Below are positions 44,676-54,607 of a DNA stretch of 64,000 nt, piece after piece. Position 1 is the first letter of the stretch, and every line of letters starts with the position of its first letter. Made by a program: the position numbers and the translations under genes. This DNA comes from Hemileia vastatrix (lineage: Eukaryota > Basidiomycota > Pucciniomycetes > Pucciniales > Zaghouaniaceae), in the NCBI GenBank assembly GCA_030280995.1, contig JASXTE010000008.1:10746212-10810211 (forward strand). Direction: 5' to 3'. Below the pieces are notes generated by a model. The model saw only the letters and a program-made list of their open reading frames with translations. It did not search any database and was not told where the DNA came from.

Positions 44676-44938
44676 TCACTACGCAATATAGGGGGTGGAC
44701 TTGCTAGCAAGTCCTCAACCTGAACTCAGATGGAACTCAGATGGAACTCAGACTGAACTCATACTGAACCCATACTGAACTCTACTTGAACACCCACCTA
44801 AAACTGTTCTTCTGAGTGGTGTTCATTCCTGATTGTATGGCTCCTTTATCAATAGCTCAATGTGTGTTCAATCTATGGTGAGTTTGGGTCCAAGGTTGCG
44901 GACTTGCTAGCAAGTCCGCCCCCCATATTGTGTGGTGA
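44676..44938. mobile_element. MITE family H2, 263 bp, with perfect terminal palindromes
   Basis: It runs from TCACTACGCAATATAGGGGG to CCCCCCATATTGTGTGGTGA. Both ends carry the same perfect 18-bp palindrome GGACTTGCTAGCAAGTCC (44697-44714 and 44900-44917). It is the reverse complement of H1 at 22888. The interior has six near-repeats of (T)GAACTCA(G/T)A(C/T). It lies 187 bp outside the N/L right end. Confidence 0.9.
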
Positions 44939-45900
44939 CTATTCTGTCACAACTATAAAAAAATTGATAAAAATAAAAAAGAGAAAGGAAAGTTAATGAG
45001 GTAATTGAGATTTCCAAATGAAACAATAAAGAGTAGATAAAAAGAGATATATTGCATTGAAGTATAAAGAGCACACTAACAGATAAATGTGAATATCTGG
45101 TTGAAAGAAGTAATATTCAAGTCAATAATTAGTTTAAAAATTTACCATTTACACCATCCAAGCACTCCCCAACAATGGTACCAAGTAAGGCATCATAGTT
45201 TAAATCACACCTGTGAATATCAGATGTACTTCATAGTTTCTTTTTCCCTTAAAACACCATCTTTTGACTAAATCAAATCCTTTCAAGCACTTCATTACCT
45301 TAACTGGATTAGAAAGAATTAAGTGCACACAATACTATATCTTAAAATTTTCCTTTACCTAATACTTTGGAGAAAATATTTACAAAGCCATTATCTTGTG
45401 CATGAAGTCTTGAAGCCTCCCTAATATCATACTCCAAACTGTACTTCTTTCCATCCTTATTGTTTTCCTAAAAAAACTAATATGAGTCCTTAACCTTTTC
45501 AACAGCTTCAAACAACCATTAATATTGCAGAACTTAATCTTATTGTTGAGTCTAATACAGATTATGATGAAAAATTAGACTTAGCTTATATGAGCCACCT
45601 GTTAGAGAGCGACTACCTTACTTTCCAAACTCCTTTCATTCAAAATGAACCACAATATTCACTTAAAAAACTTTCTTAAATTCCTGAACCTAGATTTCAA
45701 AAATGTTCTTAAATACTTATCATGGTTTTAATTGACTACATAATTTGATCCATTAAAAATCAATTTTCCACAAAAACTCTCATTTCCTACAGTGGAATCC
45801 TGAAATATTAATATCTGTTTCACTTTTTGAATTTGTCTTAAATGAAAAAAATGATGCCATAAATCATCTTGAGGGCCTCATCAGCCCATGTCATGGAAAA

Positions 45901-47038
45901 TGTCAGCCAGGATATTCCAGGAGTCCAGTAAATGATATATAAATTATAAAACATTAAAGAGTGGGTAAGACTTGTATTTAATGAATATAACTTAATATTT
46001 TATTGCATAATGAAATTATATAAGAATTTTATTATATACAAATGTTACATTAAATTTATTGGTTATATATATTTTTATATACAATTAAATTGAGCATAAT
46101 ATAATATATTCTACAAATAATGGCGCATTTTTATGTATTTAATAATTATAAATTTATATTTAATTAATTGAAAAACATATATTATAATTACAAGTGAAAA
46201 ATTGATTTATAATATATTTAAATTAATTACTTAAATTTATATATTAAATAATACCTCTCATATGATACTAAACAATAATTAATGACGCTTCTTTTGGCCC
46301 TTAATTGTGTTAGAAAAAACAAATAAATTAATTTGGACTAAATTGAGATTAATTGCTTGTTTTGTTGCGTCAAATTATTTTTTGTTTCACTTAAAATGTC
46401 CTTTAATCAGAATGTACCATCTGTTTGGAATTATATTTCTCATAGTTCCTATGTTTCCAATCTTGTTTAGTTATTCACTATTGTCACTTACTGATTTGGG
46501 AATTAATGGCGGGGAAATTGGATTCTTAATTGGGGTTTTAATTATTTGTTTCATGTTTTTCTCTATATTGTTATGTTTCATTTACTCTTTTGATATATTT
46601 GTTTTATTCCATTCTAATCATTGTATTTACAAAGATAGTAGCGCTTCAGAGGACCCATTGCCTATAAAAGGGCCTTGGATAATCCCCTGTAGCCTCATCA
46701 CTTATTATACACTCAACAAATTAAATACTATTTTACTACGTTTATATTTTTTTTATTAGTAATACAATTCTAATTAAAAGTCTATATAACAAATTAAAGG
46801 TTGCTTTAAGTCTGATAGTAATTAAAAGTGTTTGCCGCGCAGAACCCTTACATTGAATAATATTATTATTAATAAATTATAAGTTTTTGTCACCTCTCAA
46901 AGTTGCTCACCGTTGTTTCCCTCTCAAATAAATTATATATATATTATTGTGATTTATTTCTTTATTTTCCCTTGTCCTCCTCCTTCTCTCCTCCTTTTCT
47001 CCTATTTTCCTTACCTTCTTCTAGACGACTGACCGACA
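45901..47038 (+). repeat. Solo LTR D2
   Basis: It runs from TGTCAGCCAGGATATTCCAG to GACTGACCGACA, with target duplication GAAAA (45896-45900 and 47039-47043). A TATA-like GCCTATAAAAGGGCC lies near 46660. It interrupts the transposase pseudogene. Confidence 0.92.
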
Positions 47039-47581
47039 GAAAAGTAGATCTATACAACTAGCAAACAATAATAGCTATTAATTCACTTTAATCACAATTT
47101 TCCGATTTGGCCACTAATGAGGTTACACTAGAAGTCTCTCAGGTCATGAAAAATGAAGGCTTCCCTGGTTGTACTGGCTTTGTTGATGGCACAACTATTC
47201 CTTTGAGTTGAAAACCTTCAAATGTAATATAAATAATTACTTTGATGATAAAAAGAGTTTAGTTCTTAACTAGTCTTACATGTTTTTACATCTATTACTA
47301 ATCCTCCATTAATTTTTCTATTTTTTAGGTATTCTATTGCTCCCAAATTAATTTGTGAAATAAATATGATTCTTATTTCTTTTCATGTTAGCTTTTCAGG
47401 TTCTTTCCATGAATCTTCAATTTTTAATAAAATAATGATTTCTCAACAACTGAAGAATTAATTATATCTTTGGTGAGAATCAATATCTTCTTTATAACTC
47501 TGCTTACACAAGTGTTATATATATGATCCCAGGATCTTGTGAGGCTGGTGGTGAAAATAGAGAAAAATTCAAAATAAAACA

Positions 47582-47798
47582 CTCCCCCCCAATGAAAAAT
47601 GTGGGCACCTGATCGCAGATGCCAATCCCTATCTTTGATTTGATTCATTTCTATCTCAGCTGTAACTTTCTAGAAGTACTGTGCACTGAACACTGAGAAT
47701 GCTAGCTTTTTTGGCATCAAATCTGATTTATTCCTGTTTCACAAATGTATTGTGGGATTGGCTCCTGCTAGCAGGCTCCAAGTGTTTTTTTGTGGTAA
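47582..47798. mobile_element. MITE family G, 217 bp, reverse copy
   Basis: Reverse complement of 12795-13009 with an identical layout. Palindromes are GGCACCTGATCGCAGATGCC (47604-47623) and GGCTCCTGCTAGCAGGCTCC (47760-47779). The outer ends are CCCCCAATGAAAAATG and TTTTTTTGTGGTAA. It is inserted in the transposase between its second Asp and Glu regions. Confidence 0.8.
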
Positions 47799-48043
47799 CC
47801 CATCTTTCAAAGTCTTGAGTAAGGGTTAAGCATGTAATTGGAACTTTCACAGGCTAAATTTTTCATTAAATTAGATAAGGAGTCCTTTATGTAACCAGAA
47901 TTAAATGAAAGTTACTAGGTGTGGTTAAGTAGTTTTTTTAAATCTGTACATCTTTTTATTTTGAAGTTCTTTTAAAACTCTAAAAAAATTTATTTTTACA
48001 TGTATATGCATTTAAAAAAAACTTCAACCAATTCAACTGTAAG

Positions 48044-48848
48044 TGTCAGCCAGGCTACTAGACTTACCCAGTGAAATAATTAATTATTTACTGGATGAAG
48101 CCGCACCTTATCATTTTAATTATTATTTAATTATAAATTAGTTACATTAAAATTACTTATAATAAATTAACTGATTACAGAATGATAAAATTAAATGAAC
48201 AATTAAAATTAAAACATAAAATTTTCCCTTATATTTTTTCTCTAACACCGTGCTCATTTGACAGGTTGGAAAAATAAAAATTTATATTAAAAAATAGATT
48301 TTAAGTTACAATAAGATTTTAACATTCAAATAATATTAAATATATACAAAAAATTCAAATTTCTTATTTAGAATTGACTTCTACAGTAAATATTAAATAA
48401 ATTGATGTATTTCTGACATACTCTGTAAATACATCTTTTTGACGCCTTCTTTTTAGAACAACTTTATTATTTGAAAATACTCCTTCTGGAATATTCTTTT
48501 CTCTCTCTCATACTACTGTTTTTAGAATTTGATTGCCGTGCTTTGTCTCTCCTTGGCCTATATAAGGCCTCTCTTTTGGTTGTTTTTTAATCATTCCTTT
48601 ACTACATCATTTTATTACAACAACAACCAATCAAAACTTATTCTTATATTCTATATCATTAGTATTTACAATAGCGTAACTCTAATCTATAAATTATATC
48701 AATATTTTAGTCCTACCTCTTTTAATTGAGTAAAATAATCATCCTTGAATTAAGAAATACATACCAATTTGTTGAGAATCCAGTTTAATCCTTAAAATCC
48801 TCGTAGAGCTTCATACCAAATCTTCTAGACCAAAAGCATACCTTGACA
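48044..48848 (+). repeat. Solo LTR related to element E
   Basis: It runs from TGTCAGCCAGGCTACTAGAC to CATACCTTGACA, with target duplication GTAAG (48039-48043 and 48849-48853). A TATA-like GCCTATATAAGGCC at about 48556 matches the one in E's LTRs. It ends in the canonical CA, unlike E. Confidence 0.9.
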
Positions 48849-49008
48849 GTAAGTTTTTGAAATAAATTGAAATACCCTCCGCTGATATTTACTATGCTAG
48901 GGAGAGTAAAGGTTACAAAATTATCATTTTTATTTTAAAAATTAAAAATTAAACCGGTAAAAAAAGATAATCAAAAAAAGAAATAAACTCAGAACTCTAT
49001 CTTCCAAT

Positions 49009-49300
49009 GAATTCTGATGTGAAAAAAGTTAAAGAATATCTGACACAGAATTTTATTGTGAAATCATTCAAATGATTGATTTTTTGGATGTTTAACTTTC
49101 TACATCAGCATGGCCCAATGTCTCATAGCTTAAAGTAGAGAGTTATATTTAATGACTGATTAACTATAAATACCAGAAATTAAAATTAAAATTTTTAAAA
49201 TCCTTAAATTACCATACTTAGATTCCTTTCCTATAGTTTTAGTTTAAATTGAACCTTTGTGGCTCACTTTACATACCCAATTAAAAATACTCACCAAAAA
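49009..49300 (+). pseudogene. Reverse transcriptase scrap, heavily decayed
   Basis: NSDVKKVKEYLTQNFIVKSF, stop, then LK-stop-RVIFND and later FKLNLCGSLYIPN resemble in order the RT N-terminus (xxELKALREYLDENLxKGFI), the LRxCVDYR block and FSKLDLRxxY. No flanking gag or integrase is visible. The assignment rests on motif order only. Confidence 0.35.
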
Positions 49301-49309
49301 AATCTAGAA

Positions 49310-49930
49310 ACAGTCATGAATTATCCTGTGACTTTCCCTGAAGCAATTTTACAAAAAAAAATAATGTTAGTAAATGAATTGGAAATGTACTGGGAACATT
49401 TACAAATCAAAATAACAAAAAAAAACTCAAAATAAATGTTCAGAAAAAGCCACAAATTCTTTTTGACTGTTTAAAAGGGAAATTGGAAAAAAACCAAAAA
49501 CAAATTAACTAAATAGCTCATAAATGACCTGGGAACATTTTTGAGTCAATTTCAATGCAAAATAACAAAAAAAAGTAACGCACTAAAAATTCTAGAAAAC
49601 AGTCAGGAAACCTTCTGTGAGTGTTTATGAACAAATTTCTAAAGAAAAGAGAGAAAAAGGTAGTAAATAAATTGGAAATGTGCAGAGAAGATTTCCAAAG
49701 CAAAATAACAAAAAAAACATCAAAAATTCTTTGAAACAGTTGGAAAATTTCCTGCAACAACTAATGATGTCATTTGGAAAAAAAGAGGAAAAAATAAAAA
49801 ATGACTTGGAAATGTGTTGGGACCATTTGTGTGCTGTTTCAGAAATAAAATAACACAAAAAATCTAAATAAAAATGCTCTGAAACAGTCAGGGAACATTG
49901 TGGCACATTTTCTGAAGCAATTTGAAGGCA
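49310..49930. repeat. Degenerate tandem repeat, about 145-bp period
   Basis: GGAAATGT(G/A)C(T)GGGAAC-like and AAACAGTCAGG(G/A)AAC-like phrases recur near 49310, 49381, 49527, 49672, 49740, 49809 and 49881. It is followed at 49920-50115 by a strongly A-rich tract of AAAAAACC and AAAAAC units. The long frames through it on either strand are compositional artefacts. Confidence 0.6.
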
Positions 49931-50149
49931 GAAAATGAAAAAATAGAAGAAGAGAAAAAAATGGAAAAAATGAAAAAAATGAAAAAAACAAAAAAAACAA
50001 AAAAAAACAAAAAAAAAAAAACCAAAAAAACCAAAAAACCAAAAAAAAACCAAAAAAAACCAAAAAAAAAACAAACAAACAAAAAAAACAAAAAAAAACA
50101 AAAAAAACAAAGGAAAAAAAATCAATTAAAAGAAAAAGAAACATAAGGA

Positions 50150-50580
50150 AGTGCTAGCCTGGGATAAGGCTTAGAGGGACCTAAAATAAAAGAAGGAAAA
50201 AGCTGGAAAAAGCAAAAAAAAGAGAAAAGGAAGAAAAGACAAATAATAGTATAAAGATTGAGTGTCAAAAAAATAAAAGATGAGAAGAATGAAAAAAGTG
50301 TGAAAATGGTAAGAAAATAAAAAAACATACCTTGATGAAATGGCAGAATAATATGTAAATAGAAACAAAATTTAGGGAATCTGGAAGGAGAAACTCATGA
50401 TGAAAGAATTATAAATTTTTTTTTGCAATGATTAAAGTGAAATTGAGAAAAAAAGGCTCAATTTCAAAGTTGGATATCTCAACAACAACTGATCTAAATT
50501 TAAAAATACCTGAGTGAAATAAAAGGCAGGCTTCTGGAGAATTTTAAGCTAAAAGAAAATGAAATTTTTAAAAACCTTAC
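50150..50580 (-). mobile_element. Harbinger-type repeat left of element E
   Basis: AAAAAAGGCTCAATTTCAAA with ACAACTGATCTAAATTT and AAAGGCAGGCTTCTGGAGAA matches the about 300-bp repeats at 42330-42970. It continues on the far side of E at 59178. Confidence 0.6.
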
Positions 50581-51367
50581 TTTCAAGGGGTCTTTTGTGT
50601 CTAGAAGGTTTTTAACAGAGGTTCAACAGTTGTGATAGGGTGATTTTGGGATTTCAAAGTTAAATATGTATGTTTATCTTTTATTTTCTTTACTCAATTT
50701 AAAGAAGTAAAAAATTTAATAAATATTATATTTACTGATTTAGAATTATTGTAAATAAATACTAAAAACAATAAAAAGTAATAAATACATTGATTGTAAT
50801 AAGTTGGTTTAATAAAATAATAAGTAAGTAAGTGATGCAAAAACAACTAGAAAGGAAGGCCTTATATAGGCAAAGGAGGGAAAAAGCACGTTGTTGAAAT
50901 CCTAAATACAGTAGTCTGAGAGAAGAAAGGAATATTCCAGAAAAATATTTCCAATTAATAAGGTTGTTCCAAAGAGAAGGTGTCAGAAAGGTGTATTTAC
51001 TGTATATGTCAGAAATAAATTAATGTATTTAAAATTTACTGTAAATGTCAATTTTAAATAAGTTATTTGAATTTTTTTTAGGTATTTAATTTTATTTGAA
51101 TATTAAATTTTTATTCTTATTAATTTTAATATTAATTTCTATTTCTTTTAACCTGTAATTGAGCACGGTGTTAGAAAATAGAAATATCTGGGAAATTTTA
51201 ATATTAATTTTAATTATTCACTAACTTTACCATTTTGTAATTGTTAATTTGTTATAGGTAAATATAATGTAAATAAATTATAATTAATAAAATTCAAATA
51301 ATAAGGCGTGGCTTCATCCAGTAAATAATTAATTATTTTACTGGTAAGTTTCACAGCCTGGCTGACA
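50581..51367 (-). repeat. 3' LTR of element E
   Basis: 787 bp. It contains GCCTATATAAGGCC (TATA-like) on the minus strand near 50865. Confidence 0.9.
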
Positions 51368-51379
51368 CTCCCTTACTCT
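51368..51379 (-). promoter_or_regulatory. Polypurine tract of element E
   Basis: The minus strand AGAGTAAGGGAG directly precedes the 3' LTR start TGTCAGCC. Element C has AGAGTGAGGGAG at the same place. Confidence 0.75.
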
Positions 51380-51397
51380 AAAAAAAAAAAAAAAATG

Positions 51398-54300
51398 CTA
51401 TGATTTTTTCTTTTTATATTTTTTAAACAGAGTAGGAAGATTAGATATCTCCTTCCCAGGTATCCAAGAGTCATATTCAGAAGATTTATTCTTAAATCTC
51501 AATAAGTATTCTGTACAGTTTTCAGCAGTAACTATTCTGTCATTTAGAATCTTTTCAAATTCTGCTGTCTCAGTGATTTCATAAGGTGTCTTCTTTGGTC
51601 TTCCCCTCCTTTTGGGAAATAAATTAATATTGGATGTGTAAGGTTTCAAAAGAAATATTGGAAAAACAGGATGTTTTCTGTCATATGGAGAATACAAAAT
51701 AACTTCAACTTCTTTATCACCAACCATTCTTCTGACAACAAATGGACCAAAAAATGGGTCGTTCAATTTTTTATTACCTTGTAGATTGAAGTAGACATTA
51801 GAAATCAACACTTCATCACCCTTTTTAAAAGTTTATTCTTTATGGGATTTGTCGCATCTCTTCTTCTCATATTCAAAGAATTGTTCAATAAATGTTTGAG
51901 CATGATTTCTGCAAAGTTGTTGCATTCGAAGAAAAGGTTTTACACCAGGATGTAAATTCAATTTAGGTATTTTATTATTGAGAATATGGGCAGGATCATT
52001 TGGAACATATCCAAGCCAGAGCTCAAAAGGCTTTCTCTGAGTAACAGAATGAAGAGTGCTATTATAAGCAAATTCCAACCCAGGCACTAAGGTAACCCAA
52101 TCATGAGTGAATCTGTAATTGTCTTTATACTCAAGGCCAAAGGCACAATACCTTCTTATCATGTCCTCTAAAGTCTGAATCATTCTTTCAGCTAATCCAT
52201 CAGTCTGAGGATGATGGGCAGTAGATAGTTTCAGATCACAAGCACAAACATCCATCAGAGACATCAAAAATTCAGAAGTAAATTTAGGGTCCCTGTCAGA
52301 GATTATGGCTTTAGGGAAACCAGCATTAGTATACATATGAGACCACCACAAGACTAATTCTTTGGTGGAAACATCCTTGTGAGTAGGGATAAATTTACAC
52401 ATTTTTGTGAATCTGTTCACAATAACCCAACAAGAGTTATAACTGTCTTTTCCAGAAATGGGTAATCCTGTTACAAAATCCATGTTTATTATCTGCCATG
52501 GTGCATCAGGAGGTTCAATATTTTACATTAATCCAGCTCTCTTACAAGTCAATATTTTTGATTTTTGGAAATAATCACAAGATTCAAAATATAATTTGGT
52601 GTCTTCAGACATATTAACCCACCAAGCAGTGTCTTTAATTCTGATCATTGTTTTTTCAAGATCAAAATGTCCAGCTAATATGTCATCATGATAAATTTTC
52701 AGGATGATTTCTTTCATAGAAGGAGGAATAACAATGACATTACTCAAATTTCTTCTATAATATAGATATCTTTCATTAATCAAAAATTTACCTTTTTTTA
52801 AAGCCTTTTGGTACTTTAGTGGAAGGGTTTTAATTAATGCTTGAATTGAGGAATTTTTTGGATCATTTAATATGGTGCATAACTTTTTTAAGTCAGTGTC
52901 CTTATCATATGAATCCAGAATAAGCTGTAATATCTCTTCCTCCATATCAACCACATATATCCCATGAATATGTATAATTTCATCCTCAGGATCATAAGCA
53001 AGATTAGAGTCATCATCTGGTAAAGGTAACCTTGATAACATATCCACATTTTAGTGAACAATACCAGCCCTATGAATAATTTTCATTCTCCCTCTGTATT
53101 CCTGAAAAGCTGACTGCCATCTGAACATATTTATTTTAGGTGTTTTCAAGTTTAAAATGGATTTAACTGCACTGCAGTCAGTGAAAAGTTCAAATTTCTG
53201 GTCATCTAGGTAACAATGTAGCTTTTCTAGAGCCCACACTACGGCTAAACATTCAAGCTTAGTGGCACCATATTTCAATTCACTATTTCTCAAGGTTCTT
53301 GAAATATAACAAATAACTACTTCTGATACTTTATAATTCATCACTTGTTTTTGATGGAGGGCAGCACCAAGACCAATAAAACTGGAATCAGTGTACAAAA
53401 AAAATGGTTGATTAATTTCAGGTAAAGCAAGAATTGGTGCTGACATCAAACAATGTTTCATAGTGTCAAAAGCTCTCTGTCTTTCACTATTCCAGACAAA
53501 AGCAACATCCTTTCTAGTCTATTGGGTAAGGGTTACAGCTATGACTTGGTAATTTCTAATATAGTGTCTAAATTATCCACACATTCCCAAAAACCTCTGG
53601 AGCTCTCTAACTGTGGTAGGAGCCTTCACCTGTTGTATGGCTGCCACTTTGTTCTGGTCAACACATATCTGTAACCCTGAAACAACATGACCTAGTACTT
53701 ATAAAGATTGAAAACCAAATTTACATTTCTTCAAAGCAAGTGTCATATTTATTTTATCCATTTTGTGGAACACTTTACACAGGTGGTTAAGATGGTCCTC
53801 AAATTTTTATGAGAATATGATGATATCATCAATATAAACCATCAGCCATCCTTCAACTATCTCTTGATGGAATGTGTTATCCATAACTTTTTTAAAAACT
53901 GAAGGGGAATTTTTAGGGCCAAATGGCATCCTAACATACTTATAAATACCCATATGAGTAGCAATCATCAGAGAATTCTGGAAATTTTTCTCAACAGGTA
54001 CCTGGTGATATCCCTTGTTACCATCAAGATAGCTGATATATTTAGCACCTTGTAAGGTAGAATGTATAGAGATAATTCTAGGTAAAGGATAGATATCATC
54101 AACAGTATAAGTATTTAATGCTCTATAATCACCACATAACCTAGATTTATCTTTCTCTTAAGAAACTAGGACAGGTGAGATAACACAATATTTAGGTGTT
54201 TCATCAAAATTTTCAATAATATTCATTTTTAAAAGGGTAGAGACATTGTCATCAATATCTTTTCTCTTTGTGGGATAAGCAGGATAAGGCTTCTTCTTCA

Positions 54301-54607
54301 AAATAGGTGGTATTTCAGTTAATGGACAAGATAATTAACCTTTCATTTCTTCTTTAACTAATCCTACCTCATGTGACCCATGAGCAATGGCCATAGGAAA
54401 AGATTTTATCAATTTAATGAGGGAATCTTTATCCTCACCAGAAAGTTGTTCTTCAAAAGAAGAATTTTCAATTTCAGACATAAGGGTATGCATTTCTTTT
54501 GTAGATCTTCCTTTATATTGAGCCACAGAATTACATGTGTTGAATTCTGGTTTTAATAATTTTTTGTGGGAGGAAATCTTAAATTTTCTCTTCCCATTCA
54601 TCCCCAT
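51398..54607 (-). pseudogene. pol: Element E pol: RT, RNase H, integrase, chromodomain
   Basis: One reading frame runs for 3.2 kb with about nine internal stops (nearly all TAA) and no net frameshift. In order: LSCPLTEIPPILKKKPYPAY; RT blocks SRLCGDYRALN, FQNSLMIATHMGIYKY, active site YIDD at about 53836-53825 and VLGHVVSG; RNase H FLYTDSSFIGLG and FELFTDCSAV; integrase zinc region AGHFDLEKT with C-x2-C damaged to CDYF; catalytic core VNRFTKMCKFIP (usual DRF with Asp changed to Asn), SDRDPKFTSEF and HHPQTDGLAERMIQ; chromodomain FEKILNDRIVTAENCTEYLL with WIPGKEISNLP at the end. The gene is decayed but complete in layout. Confidence 0.88.

Larger units (their letters stand above)
45480..47900 (+). 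pseudogene. Harbinger-like transposase split by solo LTR D2 and a MITE
   Basis: Three segments read in order. At 45500-45900: LNLIVESNTDYDEKLDLAYM, then IFHKNSHFLQ and DAINHLEGLIS. At 47044-47581: NEGFPGCTGFVDGTTIPLS (first catalytic Asp), NYFDDKKS, then FGENQYLLYNSAYTSVIYMI, which aligns with the usual LGDSAY region but has YNSAY, so the second Asp is replaced. At 47799-47900: LSKS-stop-VRVKHVIGTF, matching the SxxRVxVEHxIG helix with Glu changed to Lys. Solo LTR D2 (45901-47038) and a family G MITE (47582-47798) sit between the segments. Two catalytic residues are lost, so it is dead. Confidence 0.7.

Noticed and set aside
44697..44917. Helitron ends (hairpin near CTAG)
   Set aside because: Helitrons have a hairpin only at the 3' end and no terminal inverted repeats. 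Here both ends carry hairpins and inverted termini.
49625..50146. Long Phe-rich (minus) and Lys-rich (plus) open frames
   Set aside because: They arise from A-rich low-complexity DNA that is open in several frames. There is no start context or motif.
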